From positions 2,108,001 to 2,172,000 of the forward strand of contig NZ_AP038804.1 of assembly GCF_047159865.1 (NCBI RefSeq): 64,000 bases of DNA, given 5' to 3'. Positions 17,276 through 25,959 of the stretch are shown piece after piece. Origin of the DNA: JAIOSF01 sp047159865. GTDB taxonomy: Bacteria; Campylobacterota; Campylobacteria; Campylobacterales; Arcobacteraceae. A program made the position numbers and the translations under genes. Position 1 is the first letter of the stretch. Each line of letters opens with the position of its first letter. The notes under the pieces are model-generated. The model saw only the letters and a list, made by a program, of their open reading frames with translations. It ran no database searches and was not told the DNA's origin.

Positions 17276-18673
17276 ATGAATTTTAGAATAGAAAAAGATA
17301 CAATGGGTGAAATAAAAGTTCCAAATGATAAATATTGGGCAGCTCAAACACAAAGAAGTGTAGAAAATTTTCCAATCGGAAATGAAAAAATGCCACAAGA
17401 AGTAGTAGAAGGTTTTGCTTATCTAAAAAAAGCTTGTGCTATTGTAAATAATAAACTAAATAGACTTGATGATACAAAATGTGGAGCTATCTCTACTGCT
17501 TGTGAAGAAGTAGTTGCTGGTAAACTTGATGGAAACTTTCCACTTGTAGTTTGGCAAACAGGTTCAGGAACTCAGTCAAATATGAATATGAATGAAGTAG
17601 TGGCTAATAGAGCTACTGAAATTTTAGGTGATGATTTTAGAATTACTAAAACAATACATCCTAATGATGATGTAAATAAAGGACAAAGTTCAAACGATAC
17701 TTATCCAACTGCTATGCGAGTAGCTTTTGTATTAGAATTAGAAAAACAACTAATTCCTTCTATCAAAATTTTAAAATCTACATTTGAATCAAAAGTAAAA
17801 GAGTTTGAAAATGTTGTAAAGATAGGGCGAACACATCTTCAAGATGCAACTCCATTAACACTTGGACAAGCTTTGAGTGCTTATGTTGAGATGTTAGACA
17901 ATGGGCTTAAACAAATTGATGATTCTATAAAATATATTTTAGAGTTAGCTATAGGTGGAACTGCTGTAGGAACAGGATTAAATTCTCATCCTAATTTTTC
18001 ACCAATGGTTAGTGATGTTTTAAATGAGATTACTGGAACTTCATATACTTTTAAATCACACCCAAATAAATTCCATGCTTTAACTTCACATGATGGTGAA
18101 GTTGTTTTAAGTGGAGCTCTAAATGCACTGGCTTCAAATCTTATGAAAATAGCAAATGATGTGAGGTGGCTAAGTTCAGGTCCTAGATGTGGAATAGGGG
18201 AGCTGAATATTCCTGCAAATGAACCAGGTAGTTCTATCATGCCAGGAAAAGTAAATCCTACACAAAGTGAAGCTATGACTATGGTAGCTGTTCAAGTGAT
18301 GGGAAATCATACAACAGTATCAGTAAGTGCTAGTCAAGGAAATTTTGAACTCAATGTTTTTAAACCCGTAATTGCTTATAATATTTTACAATCTATAAAA
18401 CTATTGAGTGATACAATGCTTGCATTTAATGATAAATGTGCCGTAGGTATAGAAGCTAATGAAAAAAATATCACAAAATATTTAAATGATTCTTTGATGC
18501 TTGTAACAGCATTAAATCCATATATAGGATATGAAAAAGCAGCATTGATAGCTAAAACAGCTCATAAAAATGGTACTACATTAAAAGAGGAAGCTGTTGC
18601 ATTGGATATATTAAGTGCAGAAGATTTTGACAAATATGTTAAACCAGAAGAGATGATTACACCAAAAGCATAA
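17276..18673 (+). CDS. fumC: Fumarate hydratase, class II
   Basis: 465 residues with the class II fumarase features: WAAQTQRSVENFPIG near the N-terminus, the NMNMNEVVANRA and GQSSNDTYPTAMR blocks, GRTHLQDATPLTLGQ, and the signature GSSIMPGKVNP. It converts fumarate to malate without an iron-sulfur cluster and should tolerate oxygen. The length equals that of E. coli FumC. Having both fumarase types 1.5 kb apart suggests use under different oxygen conditions. aaagga supports the start. Confidence 0.95.
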   Translation: MNFRIEKDTMGEIKVPNDKYWAAQTQRSVENFPIGNEKMPQEVVEGFAYLKKACAIVNNKLNRLDDTKCGAISTACEEVVAGKLDGNFPLVVWQTGSGTQSNMNMNEVVANRATEILGDDFRITKTIHPNDDVNKGQSSNDTYPTAMRVAFVLELEKQLIPSIKILKSTFESKVKEFENVVKIGRTHLQDATPLTLGQALSAYVEMLDNGLKQIDDSIKYILELAIGGTAVGTGLNSHPNFSPMVSDVLNEITGTSYTFKSHPNKFHALTSHDGEVVLSGALNALASNLMKIANDVRWLSSGPRCGIGELNIPANEPGSSIMPGKVNPTQSEAMTMVAVQVMGNHTTVSVSASQGNFELNVFKPVIAYNILQSIKLLSDTMLAFNDKCAVGIEANEKNITKYLNDSLMLVTALNPYIGYEKAALIAKTAHKNGTTLKEEAVALDILSAEDFDKYVKPEEMITPKA

Positions 18674-18691
18674 TTGCTTTTGGTTTTATTC
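18661..18691 (+). terminator. Terminator hairpin overlapping the end of fumC
   Basis: Perfect 10-bp arms accaaaagca and tgcttttggt enclose the stop codon (loop taat), followed by tttattct. Because the hairpin includes the last fumC codons, its stem is partly coding. It lies before the convergent mdh gene and could act in both directions. Confidence 0.75.
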
Positions 18692-18700
18692 TAATTGTTG

Positions 18701-19645
18701 TTAACTGAAAAAGTTATTATCTTTTAAAATATCAATACCACTTTGTATAGTATTTACAGAGTCATCAAATTTACTTTTTAACTCTTCATCCATATCTATT
18801 TCTATGATTTTTTCAACACCATTTTTCCCTAAAACAACTGGAACACCAACTGTTACATCAGAGTAACCATATTCGTTATTTAATAATACCGATGATGGCA
18901 TTACAATTTTATTGTCATCTAAAATAGCTTGAACCATAACAGCAATTCCTCTTGCTGGTGCATAGTATGCTGAAGTACCAAGATGTTTTACTATAGCAGC
19001 ACCACCATTTTTAGTTCTGTGAATAATATCTTTCATATTTTCTTTAGAGATTAGAGATTCTAAGTGCACTCCGCCTATGTTTGAAAGATTTGTACAAGGG
19101 ATCATATTTTCACCATGATCACCTATTACCATAGCTTTTATACCACTACAACCATAATTTGTAAATTTGTTTATCTCATAAGCCATTCTTGAACTATCTA
19201 AAGCCCCAGCCATTCCGATGATTCTATTAGACTCCCATGAGGTGAGTTTATGAATCACATAAGTCATCACATCAAGTGGATTTGCAACACAAATAATTTT
19301 TGCATTTGGTGAATATTTTTCAATTTTACTTATCACATCTTTAATAATTTTTGCATTTATCATAAGTAAATCTTCTCTTGTCATACCATCTTTTCTAGGA
19401 ACTCCTGCTGTAATAACTACAACTTCACAGTCCTCTAAATCACTGGCATCTTTTGCACCTGTGATTTTAGTAACTTTTGTAGAGTATATTGTAGATTGTT
19501 CGATATCTATAGCTTTACCAATTGCTATATCTTGATTGATATCATAGAGTACTATCTCATCACAAGTTCCCATCATACCCAATGTATATGCAGTTGTAGC
19601 TCCAACTGCACCAGCGCCTATTATTCCTACTTTTCTATTTGACAT
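18701..19645 (-). CDS. mdh: Malate dehydrogenase (LDH-like, NAD-dependent)
   Basis: 314 residues of the lactate/malate dehydrogenase family. The NAD-binding GAGAVGATTAY lies near residue 10. The active-site loop GVPRKDGMTREDLL has the arginine typical of malate rather than lactate substrates, and the catalytic histidine is in GDHGENMIP. It oxidises malate to oxaloacetate, completing the oxidative branch with SucCD and the fumarases. It reads leftwards, convergent with fumC and divergent from the small zinc-binding protein at 19722. Confidence 0.93.
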   Translation of the reverse strand: MSNRKVGIIGAGAVGATTAYTLGMMGTCDEIVLYDINQDIAIGKAIDIEQSTIYSTKVTKITGAKDASDLEDCEVVVITAGVPRKDGMTREDLLMINAKIIKDVISKIEKYSPNAKIICVANPLDVMTYVIHKLTSWESNRIIGMAGALDSSRMAYEINKFTNYGCSGIKAMVIGDHGENMIPCTNLSNIGGVHLESLISKENMKDIIHRTKNGGAAIVKHLGTSAYYAPARGIAVMVQAILDDNKIVMPSSVLLNNEYGYSDVTVGVPVVLGKNGVEKIIEIDMDEELKSKFDDSVNTIQSGIDILKDNNFFS

Positions 19646-19721
19646 ATAATCTACTTTATCTATGATTTTTATTGATTTTATATAAACTCTTCTTAAAAGT
19701 TATTTAAGTAAAATTCATCTT

Positions 19722-19898
19722 ATGAAGAGAAGAATTATATGCCAAAGATGTAAACATTATTATGTGACTTGGGAAAAAAACAAACCTCATGGGTGTAGAG
19801 CTTATGGTTTTAAATCACAGCAGATACCCTCTGTTGTAGTTAAACAAAGTAGTGGTAGTGATTGTAATTTTTATGAAGATAAAAGAGCAACTAATTAA
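19722..19898 (+). CDS. Small CxxC protein, unknown function
   Basis: 58 residues. Four cysteines form two pairs: CQRC at residues 7-10, then Cys25 (HGCRAYGFKS) and Cys48 (SDCNFY). This is a likely zinc-binding fold. Small proteins of this pattern (ICQRCKHYYVTWEKNKPHGC) are widespread in Campylobacterota and related anaerobes and are sometimes labelled uracil-DNA glycosylase without support. The ATG lacks a strong ribosome binding site. It is divergent from mdh and 79 bases before the dUTPase gene. Function unknown. Confidence 0.8.
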   Translation: MKRRIICQRCKHYYVTWEKNKPHGCRAYGFKSQQIPSVVVKQSSGSDCNFYEDKRATN

Positions 19899-19977
19899 GT
19901 AGTAAGTTAAAAGATAATATCATATATTTTAAATACTAAAATTTATAATATATTAGATGTAATATCAGGAGATAAAA

Positions 19978-20913
19978 TTGTTATATGAAGAATTAAAAGC
20001 AACTGTAAAAAACTTAGGTTTTTCTACTATAGAAAGTTTTGCAAATTATGTAGGTGTTACACCAACTGATGTATTAAAATGGGAAGAAAAAGATGAAATT
20101 CCATATACAATTATATTAATTGTTCATTTATTACAAGGGGAACAAGATGTTCCTAGTGAAAATAATTCTTTGGACTTACTTGTTGAAGAGTGTTTGCCAT
20201 TGGCTGAACTTCTTGAAGAGTCATCAAGTTTTCCTCACAAGCTTGAAGAGATGTTTGTATTACAAAAAAAACTTAATGATGATACAAATGGAGTAAACTG
20301 GGAGCTTGGAATCAACAAGTTTGAAAAAGAGATTAATTGGTTACGATGTATTCATATGGAAGTATCTGAACTTATAGATTCAACTCCTTGGAAACACTGG
20401 AAAAATATCTCTGCGCAACCAGATTTCAATAATATTCACATCGAACTTGTAGATGTATGGCATTTTTTAATGAGTTATATTTTACAAGAAACAAATATTC
20501 CAAAAGCTGTATCTTTAGTAAATACACACTGTATTTATGAATCGTTAGAGATGAGTGAAGTAGATACAAAAATAATAGTAAAAGAAGCCGAAAAGTTATC
20601 TTATATTGCATTTGCTATTGAAACAGGAAATATGCCTGCATTTAGTGGAGTTGAGCGATTTATCGATCAGTTTTTTAGATGTTGTAAACTTTCAGGTCTT
20701 AGTTTTACTTGGTTGCAAAAACTGTATATTGGTAAAAATGCACTCAATAAATTTAGACAAGACAATGGATACAAAGAGGGTACATATATCAAAACTTGGA
20801 ATGGTGATGAAGATAATGTAGTGATGATTTCAGTACTAGAATCAGAAGATGATATTTCATTTGATGCAGTGTATAAAGAACTTTCAAATAGATATAAAAA
20901 ACTAACTAAGTAA
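19978..20913 (+). CDS. dut: Dimeric dUTPase with N-terminal HTH-like extension
   Basis: 311 residues starting at TTG, chosen because caggag lies 5-10 bases upstream and no ATG fits. From about residue 88 on it matches the all-alpha dimeric dUTPase of Campylobacter jejuni: LQKKLNDDTNG, the metal-binding HMEVSELIDSTPWKHWK, IELVDVWHF, and the C-terminal GKNALNKFRQDNGYKEG. It hydrolyses dUTP to dUMP, keeping uracil out of DNA. The first 85 residues (FSTIESFANYVGVTPTDVLKWEEKDEIPYT) look like a helix-turn-helix domain, which C. jejuni dUTPase (about 229 residues) lacks. Its role is unknown. Confidence 0.9.
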   Translation: MLYEELKATVKNLGFSTIESFANYVGVTPTDVLKWEEKDEIPYTIILIVHLLQGEQDVPSENNSLDLLVEECLPLAELLEESSSFPHKLEEMFVLQKKLNDDTNGVNWELGINKFEKEINWLRCIHMEVSELIDSTPWKHWKNISAQPDFNNIHIELVDVWHFLMSYILQETNIPKAVSLVNTHCIYESLEMSEVDTKIIVKEAEKLSYIAFAIETGNMPAFSGVERFIDQFFRCCKLSGLSFTWLQKLYIGKNALNKFRQDNGYKEGTYIKTWNGDEDNVVMISVLESEDDISFDAVYKELSNRYKKLTK

Positions 20914-20927
20914 ATTTAAGTTAGTTT
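20899..20927. terminator. Bidirectional terminator between the dUTPase gene and yqaA-like gene
   Basis: Perfect 9-bp arms aaactaact and agttagttt around an 11-base A/T loop containing the dUTPase stop codon. The T-rich ends on both strands suit the two convergent genes. Confidence 0.6.
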
Positions 20928-21343
20928 GAATACAAATAATAACTCATAATCACAAATAGATACCTAATCCCTTTTGAAATAAGGGTTAGGTATATAAATT
21001 TCTTAAAATCATATCGTAACATACCTGCCACAATTGTTATAGGATCGCCTATAATTGGAACCCATGAAAATAGTAAAGTATAAGCTCCATATTTATCAAA
21101 AACTCTTTTTGTTTTAATCACTTTTTCTTTTTTAAGAATTTTTTTTCTTGCTAAAAACTTTTCACCTTTAAACCCAATATAATAATTTACAATAGAACCT
21201 AATGTATTTCCAAGTGTTGCAGTCAAGAATAAAATATATACATTTAAATTAATTGATAAATCATATAAAAGCAACGCTTCACTTCCCAAAGGAAATACTG
21301 TTGCTGAGAGAAATGCAATAAAAAATAGATATAAATAGTTCAT
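20921..21343 (-). CDS. YqaA/DedA-like membrane protein
   Basis: 140 residues, mostly hydrophobic, with four probable membrane segments. It contains the small-residue motif ATLGNTLGSIVNYYIGFKG and the SWVPIIGDPITIVAGMLRYDFKKF block typical of the YqaA branch of the SNARE-associated/DedA family (VTT domain). Relatives have been linked to membrane lipid handling; a specific function is not known for YqaA. It is convergent with the dUTPase gene and divergent from the OmpA-like gene. Confidence 0.85.
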   Translation of the reverse strand: MNYLYLFFIAFLSATVFPLGSEALLLYDLSINLNVYILFLTATLGNTLGSIVNYYIGFKGEKFLARKKILKKEKVIKTKRVFDKYGAYTLLFSWVPIIGDPITIVAGMLRYDFKKFIYLTLISKGIRYLFVIMSYYLYSN

Positions 21344-21425
21344 GAGGAATAATAGCTAAAAACTAATAAATTCTTAAGTACTATAGTCATATAATAAAGT
21401 ATAATATATAAAAAAAGGTTAGCTA

Positions 21426-21905
21426 ATGTTTAGAACAATTATGTTGTCAATGTTTTTACTTGTAAATCTTCAAGCTTCAATAAATGACAGAGATAATGAT
21501 TTAGTGCCAAATAGTATTGATAAATGTCCAAATACTCCTGAGGGTGTTTTTGTTACTCGTGATGGTTGTATTCAAGAGATAAAAAAGATAGTTTATTTTG
21601 AACATGGATTATCAGATATAGATTATGAAGATATTTTACTATTAAAGCAAACATCAGAACTTATCAACGAAACAACAGGATATAAAGTTCATATCTCAGG
21701 ACATACTGATTCTGTTTCTGATGCTCAATTTAATATGAGACTTTCAAAAAAACGAGCAATAGCTGTAAAAAATATACTTTTAAAAAATAAAGTTGAACCT
21801 ACAAGAATAGAAACAAAGTGGTATGGTGAAACCCAACCAACCTCTTCAAATATCACAGTTGAAGGTAGGCGTGATAATCGAAGAGTAACAATAATATTAA
21901 AATAA
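21426..21905 (+). CDS. OmpA-like peptidoglycan-binding protein with thrombospondin type 3 repeat
   Basis: 159 residues. A signal peptide (about 1-18) is followed by one calcium-type repeat (DRDNDLVPNSIDKCPNTPEG), then an OmpA/MotB C-terminal domain (VHISGHTDSVSDAQFNMRLSKKRA, EGRRDNRRV). There is no beta-barrel, so it is a periplasmic or outer-membrane-attached peptidoglycan binder. It is short for the family. It lies 9 bases before oorD on the same strand but has no obvious functional link to it. Confidence 0.88.
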   Translation: MFRTIMLSMFLLVNLQASINDRDNDLVPNSIDKCPNTPEGVFVTRDGCIQEIKKIVYFEHGLSDIDYEDILLLKQTSELINETTGYKVHISGHTDSVSDAQFNMRLSKKRAIAVKNILLKNKVEPTRIETKWYGETQPTSSNITVEGRRDNRRVTIILK

Positions 21906-21914
21906 AGGTAAAAA

Positions 21915-22247
21915 ATGTCACTACTTAAAGCTCCCATAAATACTCCTGTATGGATCGATATTACAAGATGTAAAGCTTGTGATATTTGTGTGTCAGCTTG
22001 TCCAGCTGGTGTGTTGTCTATGCGTCAAGAACCCTCTTCAACTTTAGGTGCTATTATTGATATTATTGCACTTGATTCTTGTATTGGGTGTGGTGAATGT
22101 GAACTTCACTGTCCTGATTTTGCCATTCATGTAGCTGATAAAAAGTCCGATGCAATAAGTTTTGCCAAATTAACTCCTGAATCAAAACAAAGAGCCGAAG
22201 CAATCAGAGATAATAATTATAGATTACCTACAAACTATGAAAAATAA
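21915..22247 (+). CDS. oorD: 2-oxoglutarate:acceptor oxidoreductase delta subunit (ferredoxin)
   Basis: 110 residues with two 4Fe-4S motifs: CKACDICVSACPAG near residues 19-32 and CIGCGECELHCPDF near 56-69. It is the electron-transfer subunit of the OorDABC complex, which oxidises 2-oxoglutarate with CoA to succinyl-CoA and CO2 and reduces flavodoxin or ferredoxin in place of the NAD-linked dehydrogenase. It is first in the order oorD-oorA-oorB-oorC, as in Campylobacter and Helicobacter. aaaggt precedes the start. Confidence 0.95.
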   Translation: MSLLKAPINTPVWIDITRCKACDICVSACPAGVLSMRQEPSSTLGAIIDIIALDSCIGCGECELHCPDFAIHVADKKSDAISFAKLTPESKQRAEAIRDNNYRLPTNYEK

Positions 22248-22260
22248 GGAGAATACTTCA

Positions 22261-23394
22261 ATGCAAACAAGAGAGATGATTTCTACAGGAAATCAATTAG
22301 CCGCAGTTGCAGCGGTTGACGCAGGGTGTAAATATTTTGCAGGATATCCTTTGACACCATCAAGTGAAATTATGCATACTCTTTCTGATTTATTACCTCA
22401 GACAGGTGGAGTTTCTATGCAAATGGAAGATGAAATAGCAAGTATTTGTAGTGTTATTGGAGCTTCTATGAGTGGAAAACGAGCAATGACAGCAACATCT
22501 GGACCAGGACTTTCTCTCAAAGCAGAAAATTTAGGATTAGCCCATATGGCTGAAGTGCCATTGGTATGTGTAGATGTTATGAGAGGAGGTCCTTCAACAG
22601 GGCTTCCTACAAGAGTAGCTCAAGGAGATGTTTCTCAAGTCAAACATCCCTCTCATGGAGACTTGAAGTCGATAACTGTTTCCCCTGGAAATCTGCTTGA
22701 GTGTTATACACAAGTTGCTCGTGCTTTTAATTTAGCTGATAGATTTATGCAACCTGTATTTGTAATTATGGATGAAACTTTAGGGCATATGCATGGAAAA
22801 GCGATGATTCCACTAGAGGAACAAACCAAGAGTGAAATTAAATTGCGAAAACAATTTGAGGGGAAGCCTGAAGAGTATTTTCCTTATGGAGTAGCACAAG
22901 ATCAACCAGCTGTTTTAAATACTATGTTTAAAGGATATAGATACCATTTTACAGGTCTACACCATGATAAGCAAGGCTTTCCTACAGAAAATATGGATAC
23001 TTGTACGCTACTTATGGAAAGACTTTTTAATAAAGTAGAACAACATGAAGATGAACTAGAAGCGTATGAAGAGTATATGCTAGAAGATGCAGAAGTTTTA
23101 ATCATCGCGTACGGTTCAGTTTCTTTATCAGTAAAAGAAGCTATCAGACACTTACGAAATGAAAATATTAAAGTAGGGCTTTTTAGACCAATAACACTAT
23201 GGCCATCACCTTCAAATAAAATAAAAGAATATACAGACAAAATCGAAAAAGTTTTATGTATTGAGTTAAATATGGGACAATATTTTCATGAGATACAAAG
23301 AGTTTCTAGTCGACTTGATATAGATGGACTATTTAAAGTAAATGGTAGAGCTATCTCACCACATGAAATAATAGAAAAAGTAAAAGGGTTATAA
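22261..23394 (+). CDS. oorA: 2-oxoglutarate:acceptor oxidoreductase alpha subunit
   Basis: 377 residues from the ATG at 22261, which follows the aaggag that overlaps the oorD stop; an ATG 24 bases earlier lies before that ribosome binding site. It carries the pyrimidine-binding domain pattern (GNQLAAVAAVDAGCKYFAGYPLTPSSEI) and the MEDEIASI segment with the catalytic-type acidic residue, then domain II (GLFRPITLWP). It forms the thiamine pyrophosphate active site with OorB. Confidence 0.95.
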   Translation: MQTREMISTGNQLAAVAAVDAGCKYFAGYPLTPSSEIMHTLSDLLPQTGGVSMQMEDEIASICSVIGASMSGKRAMTATSGPGLSLKAENLGLAHMAEVPLVCVDVMRGGPSTGLPTRVAQGDVSQVKHPSHGDLKSITVSPGNLLECYTQVARAFNLADRFMQPVFVIMDETLGHMHGKAMIPLEEQTKSEIKLRKQFEGKPEEYFPYGVAQDQPAVLNTMFKGYRYHFTGLHHDKQGFPTENMDTCTLLMERLFNKVEQHEDELEAYEEYMLEDAEVLIIAYGSVSLSVKEAIRHLRNENIKVGLFRPITLWPSPSNKIKEYTDKIEKVLCIELNMGQYFHEIQRVSSRLDIDGLFKVNGRAISPHEIIEKVKGL

Positions 23395-23395
23395 T

Positions 23396-24253
23396 ATGGC
23401 ATTTGATTATCAAAAATATTTAAGAGTAAATAAAATGCCTACACTGTGGTGTTGGGGTTGTGGTGATGGTGTTATTTTAAAAGCAGTTGTAAGAGCAATT
23501 GAACAAATGGGTTGGAATCAAGATGATGTTTGTGTGGTATCAGGAATAGGGTGTTCTGGAAGATTTTCGTCATATTTAGATTTTAATACAATTCACACAA
23601 CACACGGTAGAACAGTAGCGTATGCAACAGGTGTAAAGATGGCAAACCCAGATAAACATGTGATATGTGTAGCTGGTGATGGTGATGCTTTGGCAATTGG
23701 TGGAAATCACACTATTCATGGGTGTAGAAGAAATATTGATATACATATGATTGTTATCAATAATTTTATTTATGGATTAACAAATTCACAAACAAGCCCA
23801 ACAACACCACAAGGGATGTGGACAGTTTCACAAAAAGCTGGAAATATTGATCCTACTTTCAATGCTTGTAATTTAGCTATTGCAGCTGGGGCTTCATTTG
23901 TAGGGAGAGAAGCTGTAACTGATCCAAAAAAACTAGAAAAGCTTTTAGTAAAAGGTTTCTCACATAAAGGTTTTAGTTTTATGGAGGTTCTTTCAAATTG
24001 TCATATAAATCTAGGTAGAAAAAATAAAATGGTAACAGCAAGAGAAAACCTTGACTGGATCGATTCTATTACCATGGGCAAAATGAAGTTTGAAAAACTC
24101 AATGATGATGAAAAATTAAACTATTTACCTACGGGTGTTTTAAAAGAAAATACAGAAGCTCGTGAATATTCTGAAATGTACCAAGAGATACAAGCGGTGC
24201 ACCAAGGTCAAAGAGCAACAATCACTCAAAATGATTTTGAAAAAAAGATATAA
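23396..24253 (+). CDS. oorB: 2-oxoglutarate:acceptor oxidoreductase beta subunit
   Basis: 285 residues with the TPP-binding domain: WCWGCGDGVILKA near residue 18, the metal-binding GDGDALAIGGNHTIHG (near 98-113), and NNFIYGLTNSQTSPTT. It holds thiamine pyrophosphate and transfers electrons from 2-oxoglutarate decarboxylation to the OorD clusters. One base separates it from oorA. Normal length for the family. Confidence 0.95.
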   Translation: MAFDYQKYLRVNKMPTLWCWGCGDGVILKAVVRAIEQMGWNQDDVCVVSGIGCSGRFSSYLDFNTIHTTHGRTVAYATGVKMANPDKHVICVAGDGDALAIGGNHTIHGCRRNIDIHMIVINNFIYGLTNSQTSPTTPQGMWTVSQKAGNIDPTFNACNLAIAAGASFVGREAVTDPKKLEKLLVKGFSHKGFSFMEVLSNCHINLGRKNKMVTARENLDWIDSITMGKMKFEKLNDDEKLNYLPTGVLKENTEAREYSEMYQEIQAVHQGQRATITQNDFEKKI

Positions 24254-24264
24254 GGTAGAATATC

Positions 24265-24813
24265 ATGGCTAGAAAATTATTACGATTTACAGGTGTTGGT
24301 GGTCAAGGCGTATTACTCGCAGGGGAAATACTCGCAGTTGCAAAAATCAAAGCAGGTGGATATGGACTTAAAACCGCTACATATACTTCTCAAGTAAGAG
24401 GTGGTCCAACTGTTGTAGATATTACTTTAGATGATGAAGAGATATTTTATCCTTATGCAAATGATGGTGATGTAGACTTTATGTTGAGTGTTGCTCAAGT
24501 GAGTTATGATGCTTTTAAAAAAGGGGTAAAAGAGGGTGGTACTATTGTTATAGAGCCAAATTTAGTTCATGCCACGCCTGAAGATAGAGAAAAATGGAAT
24601 ATTATAGAGATACCTATTATTACAATCGCTAAAGAAGAGATAGGCAATGTTATTACTCAATCTGTAATAGCACTTGCTATTGCAAACGCAATCACAAATG
24701 CAGTTGATAAAGATATTTTAGAAGAAGTTATGCTTTCTAAAATACCCGAAAAAGTTCATGATATAAATATAAAAGCATATAGCCTGGGGTATGAATATAC
24801 AAATAAGCTTTAG
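24265..24813 (+). CDS. oorC: 2-oxoglutarate:acceptor oxidoreductase gamma subunit
   Basis: 182 residues with the gamma-domain start FTGVGGQGVLLAGEIL and the TYTSQVRGGPTVVDI block of ketoacid oxidoreductases. It completes the four-subunit complex, probably binding CoA. It is the last gene of the operon, followed by the hairpin at 24807-24826. Confidence 0.95.
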   Translation: MARKLLRFTGVGGQGVLLAGEILAVAKIKAGGYGLKTATYTSQVRGGPTVVDITLDDEEIFYPYANDGDVDFMLSVAQVSYDAFKKGVKEGGTIVIEPNLVHATPEDREKWNIIEIPIITIAKEEIGNVITQSVIALAIANAITNAVDKDILEEVMLSKIPEKVHDINIKAYSLGYEYTNKL

Positions 24814-24826
24814 AGGTATCTAAAGC
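24807..24826. terminator. Hairpin between convergent oorC and kinase operon
   Basis: gctttaga-ggta-tctaaagc is a perfect 8-bp stem with a four-base loop that includes the oorC stop codon. Only a weak T-run follows on either strand, so termination is likely but not certain. Confidence 0.6.
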
Positions 24827-24840
24827 CTAATTAATAACTT

Positions 24841-25959
24841 TTAAATTACAAGTGTAAAAATAACTCCATCTTCTATATTTTTCACACTAAGGTTTCCACC
24901 TAATTTTTGTGCAATTTGAGAAGAGAGATAGAGTCCTACTCCTGTTCCTTCTTTTTTTGTAGTAACATTTGGTTTAAAAATATTATCTATGATATTTTCA
25001 GGGATTCCTCCTGCATTGTCTTGTAGTGTTATGATTTTGTTCTCATCATTTACGCTAAGCTTTATTTGTATCTTTTTGTCTTGGATATTTTTTTCATGGA
25101 ATGCATCTTTTGAGTTATTTATCAAGTTTATAATGATATGTTTAAATTCATTTTCATTACCACTAATAAAGAGATTTTCTTCAATCTCTTCAGTAACTGT
25201 TATAGCATTTTTAATCAATTCATCTTGTAATAAAAGTAATACTTTTTTTATATTATCTTTTAAATTAAATTCAACAATTTTTTTATTTGGTCTAAAAAAA
25301 TCTCTAAATTCATCTAGGGTATTTATCATATGTTGAATTTGAAAAAATGATTTATTTTGAAAATCTTCAATATAACTTTTACTAATTTTATCGTCCTCAT
25401 AATCATACATCAATAAATCAATATACATATTAATAACATTTATTGGTTGTTTCCATTGATGTGCTATAGCATCTATCATTTCACCCATGGCTGCTTGTTT
25501 TGACTGTTGCATGAGTATTTTTTCTTGTGTTTCTCTTTTTTGAATCTCTTCTTGAACCGTTTGTTCTAAATTGTAAAGAAGATTATGTAGTTGAAGATGA
25601 GTTTTGATTCTTGCTAATAGAATAGGAGTTGATATAGGTTTACTAATATAGTCAATAGCACCCAATTGTAAGCCAAAAGTTTCATCATCAGTTTGACCTT
25701 TTGCTGTAACAAAAATAATAGGTATATTTGAAGTATTAGGATCTTTTTTGAGTTCTTTACATACCTCATATCCATCCATTTCGGGCATCATAATATCTAG
25801 AAGTATAAGATCTGGCTTCTTTTGACTCGATCTTACTATATCAAGTGCTTTCTTACCATTTGTACTTACTTTTACATTGTAGTTTTCTTTTTCTAAAAGT
25901 GTTTTTATTAGTTGAATATTTTGTGGGGTATCATCAACTACCAATATTGTTTTTTTCAT
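24841..25959 (-). CDS. REC-histidine kinase protein without sensor domain
   Basis: 372 residues from the ATG at 25959, preferred because aaggag lies 6 bases before it; a GTG sits two codons upstream. It has an N-terminal receiver (LILLDIMMPEMDG with phospho-Asp near 55), a short coiled linker, a kinase dimer domain with AIAHQWKQPIN (His near 166) and an ATPase domain ending in GTGVGLYLSSQI. The receiver-first order suggests a soluble kinase switched by phosphorylation of its own receiver. It overlaps the Cache-sensor gene by 26 bases and is last in a three-gene operon. It resembles the protein at 46906. Confidence 0.9.
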   Translation of the reverse strand: MKKTILVVDDTPQNIQLIKTLLEKENYNVKVSTNGKKALDIVRSSQKKPDLILLDIMMPEMDGYEVCKELKKDPNTSNIPIIFVTAKGQTDDETFGLQLGAIDYISKPISTPILLARIKTHLQLHNLLYNLEQTVQEEIQKRETQEKILMQQSKQAAMGEMIDAIAHQWKQPINVINMYIDLLMYDYEDDKISKSYIEDFQNKSFFQIQHMINTLDEFRDFFRPNKKIVEFNLKDNIKKVLLLLQDELIKNAITVTEEIEENLFISGNENEFKHIIINLINNSKDAFHEKNIQDKKIQIKLSVNDENKIITLQDNAGGIPENIIDNIFKPNVTTKKEGTGVGLYLSSQIAQKLGGNLSVKNIEDGVIFTLVI

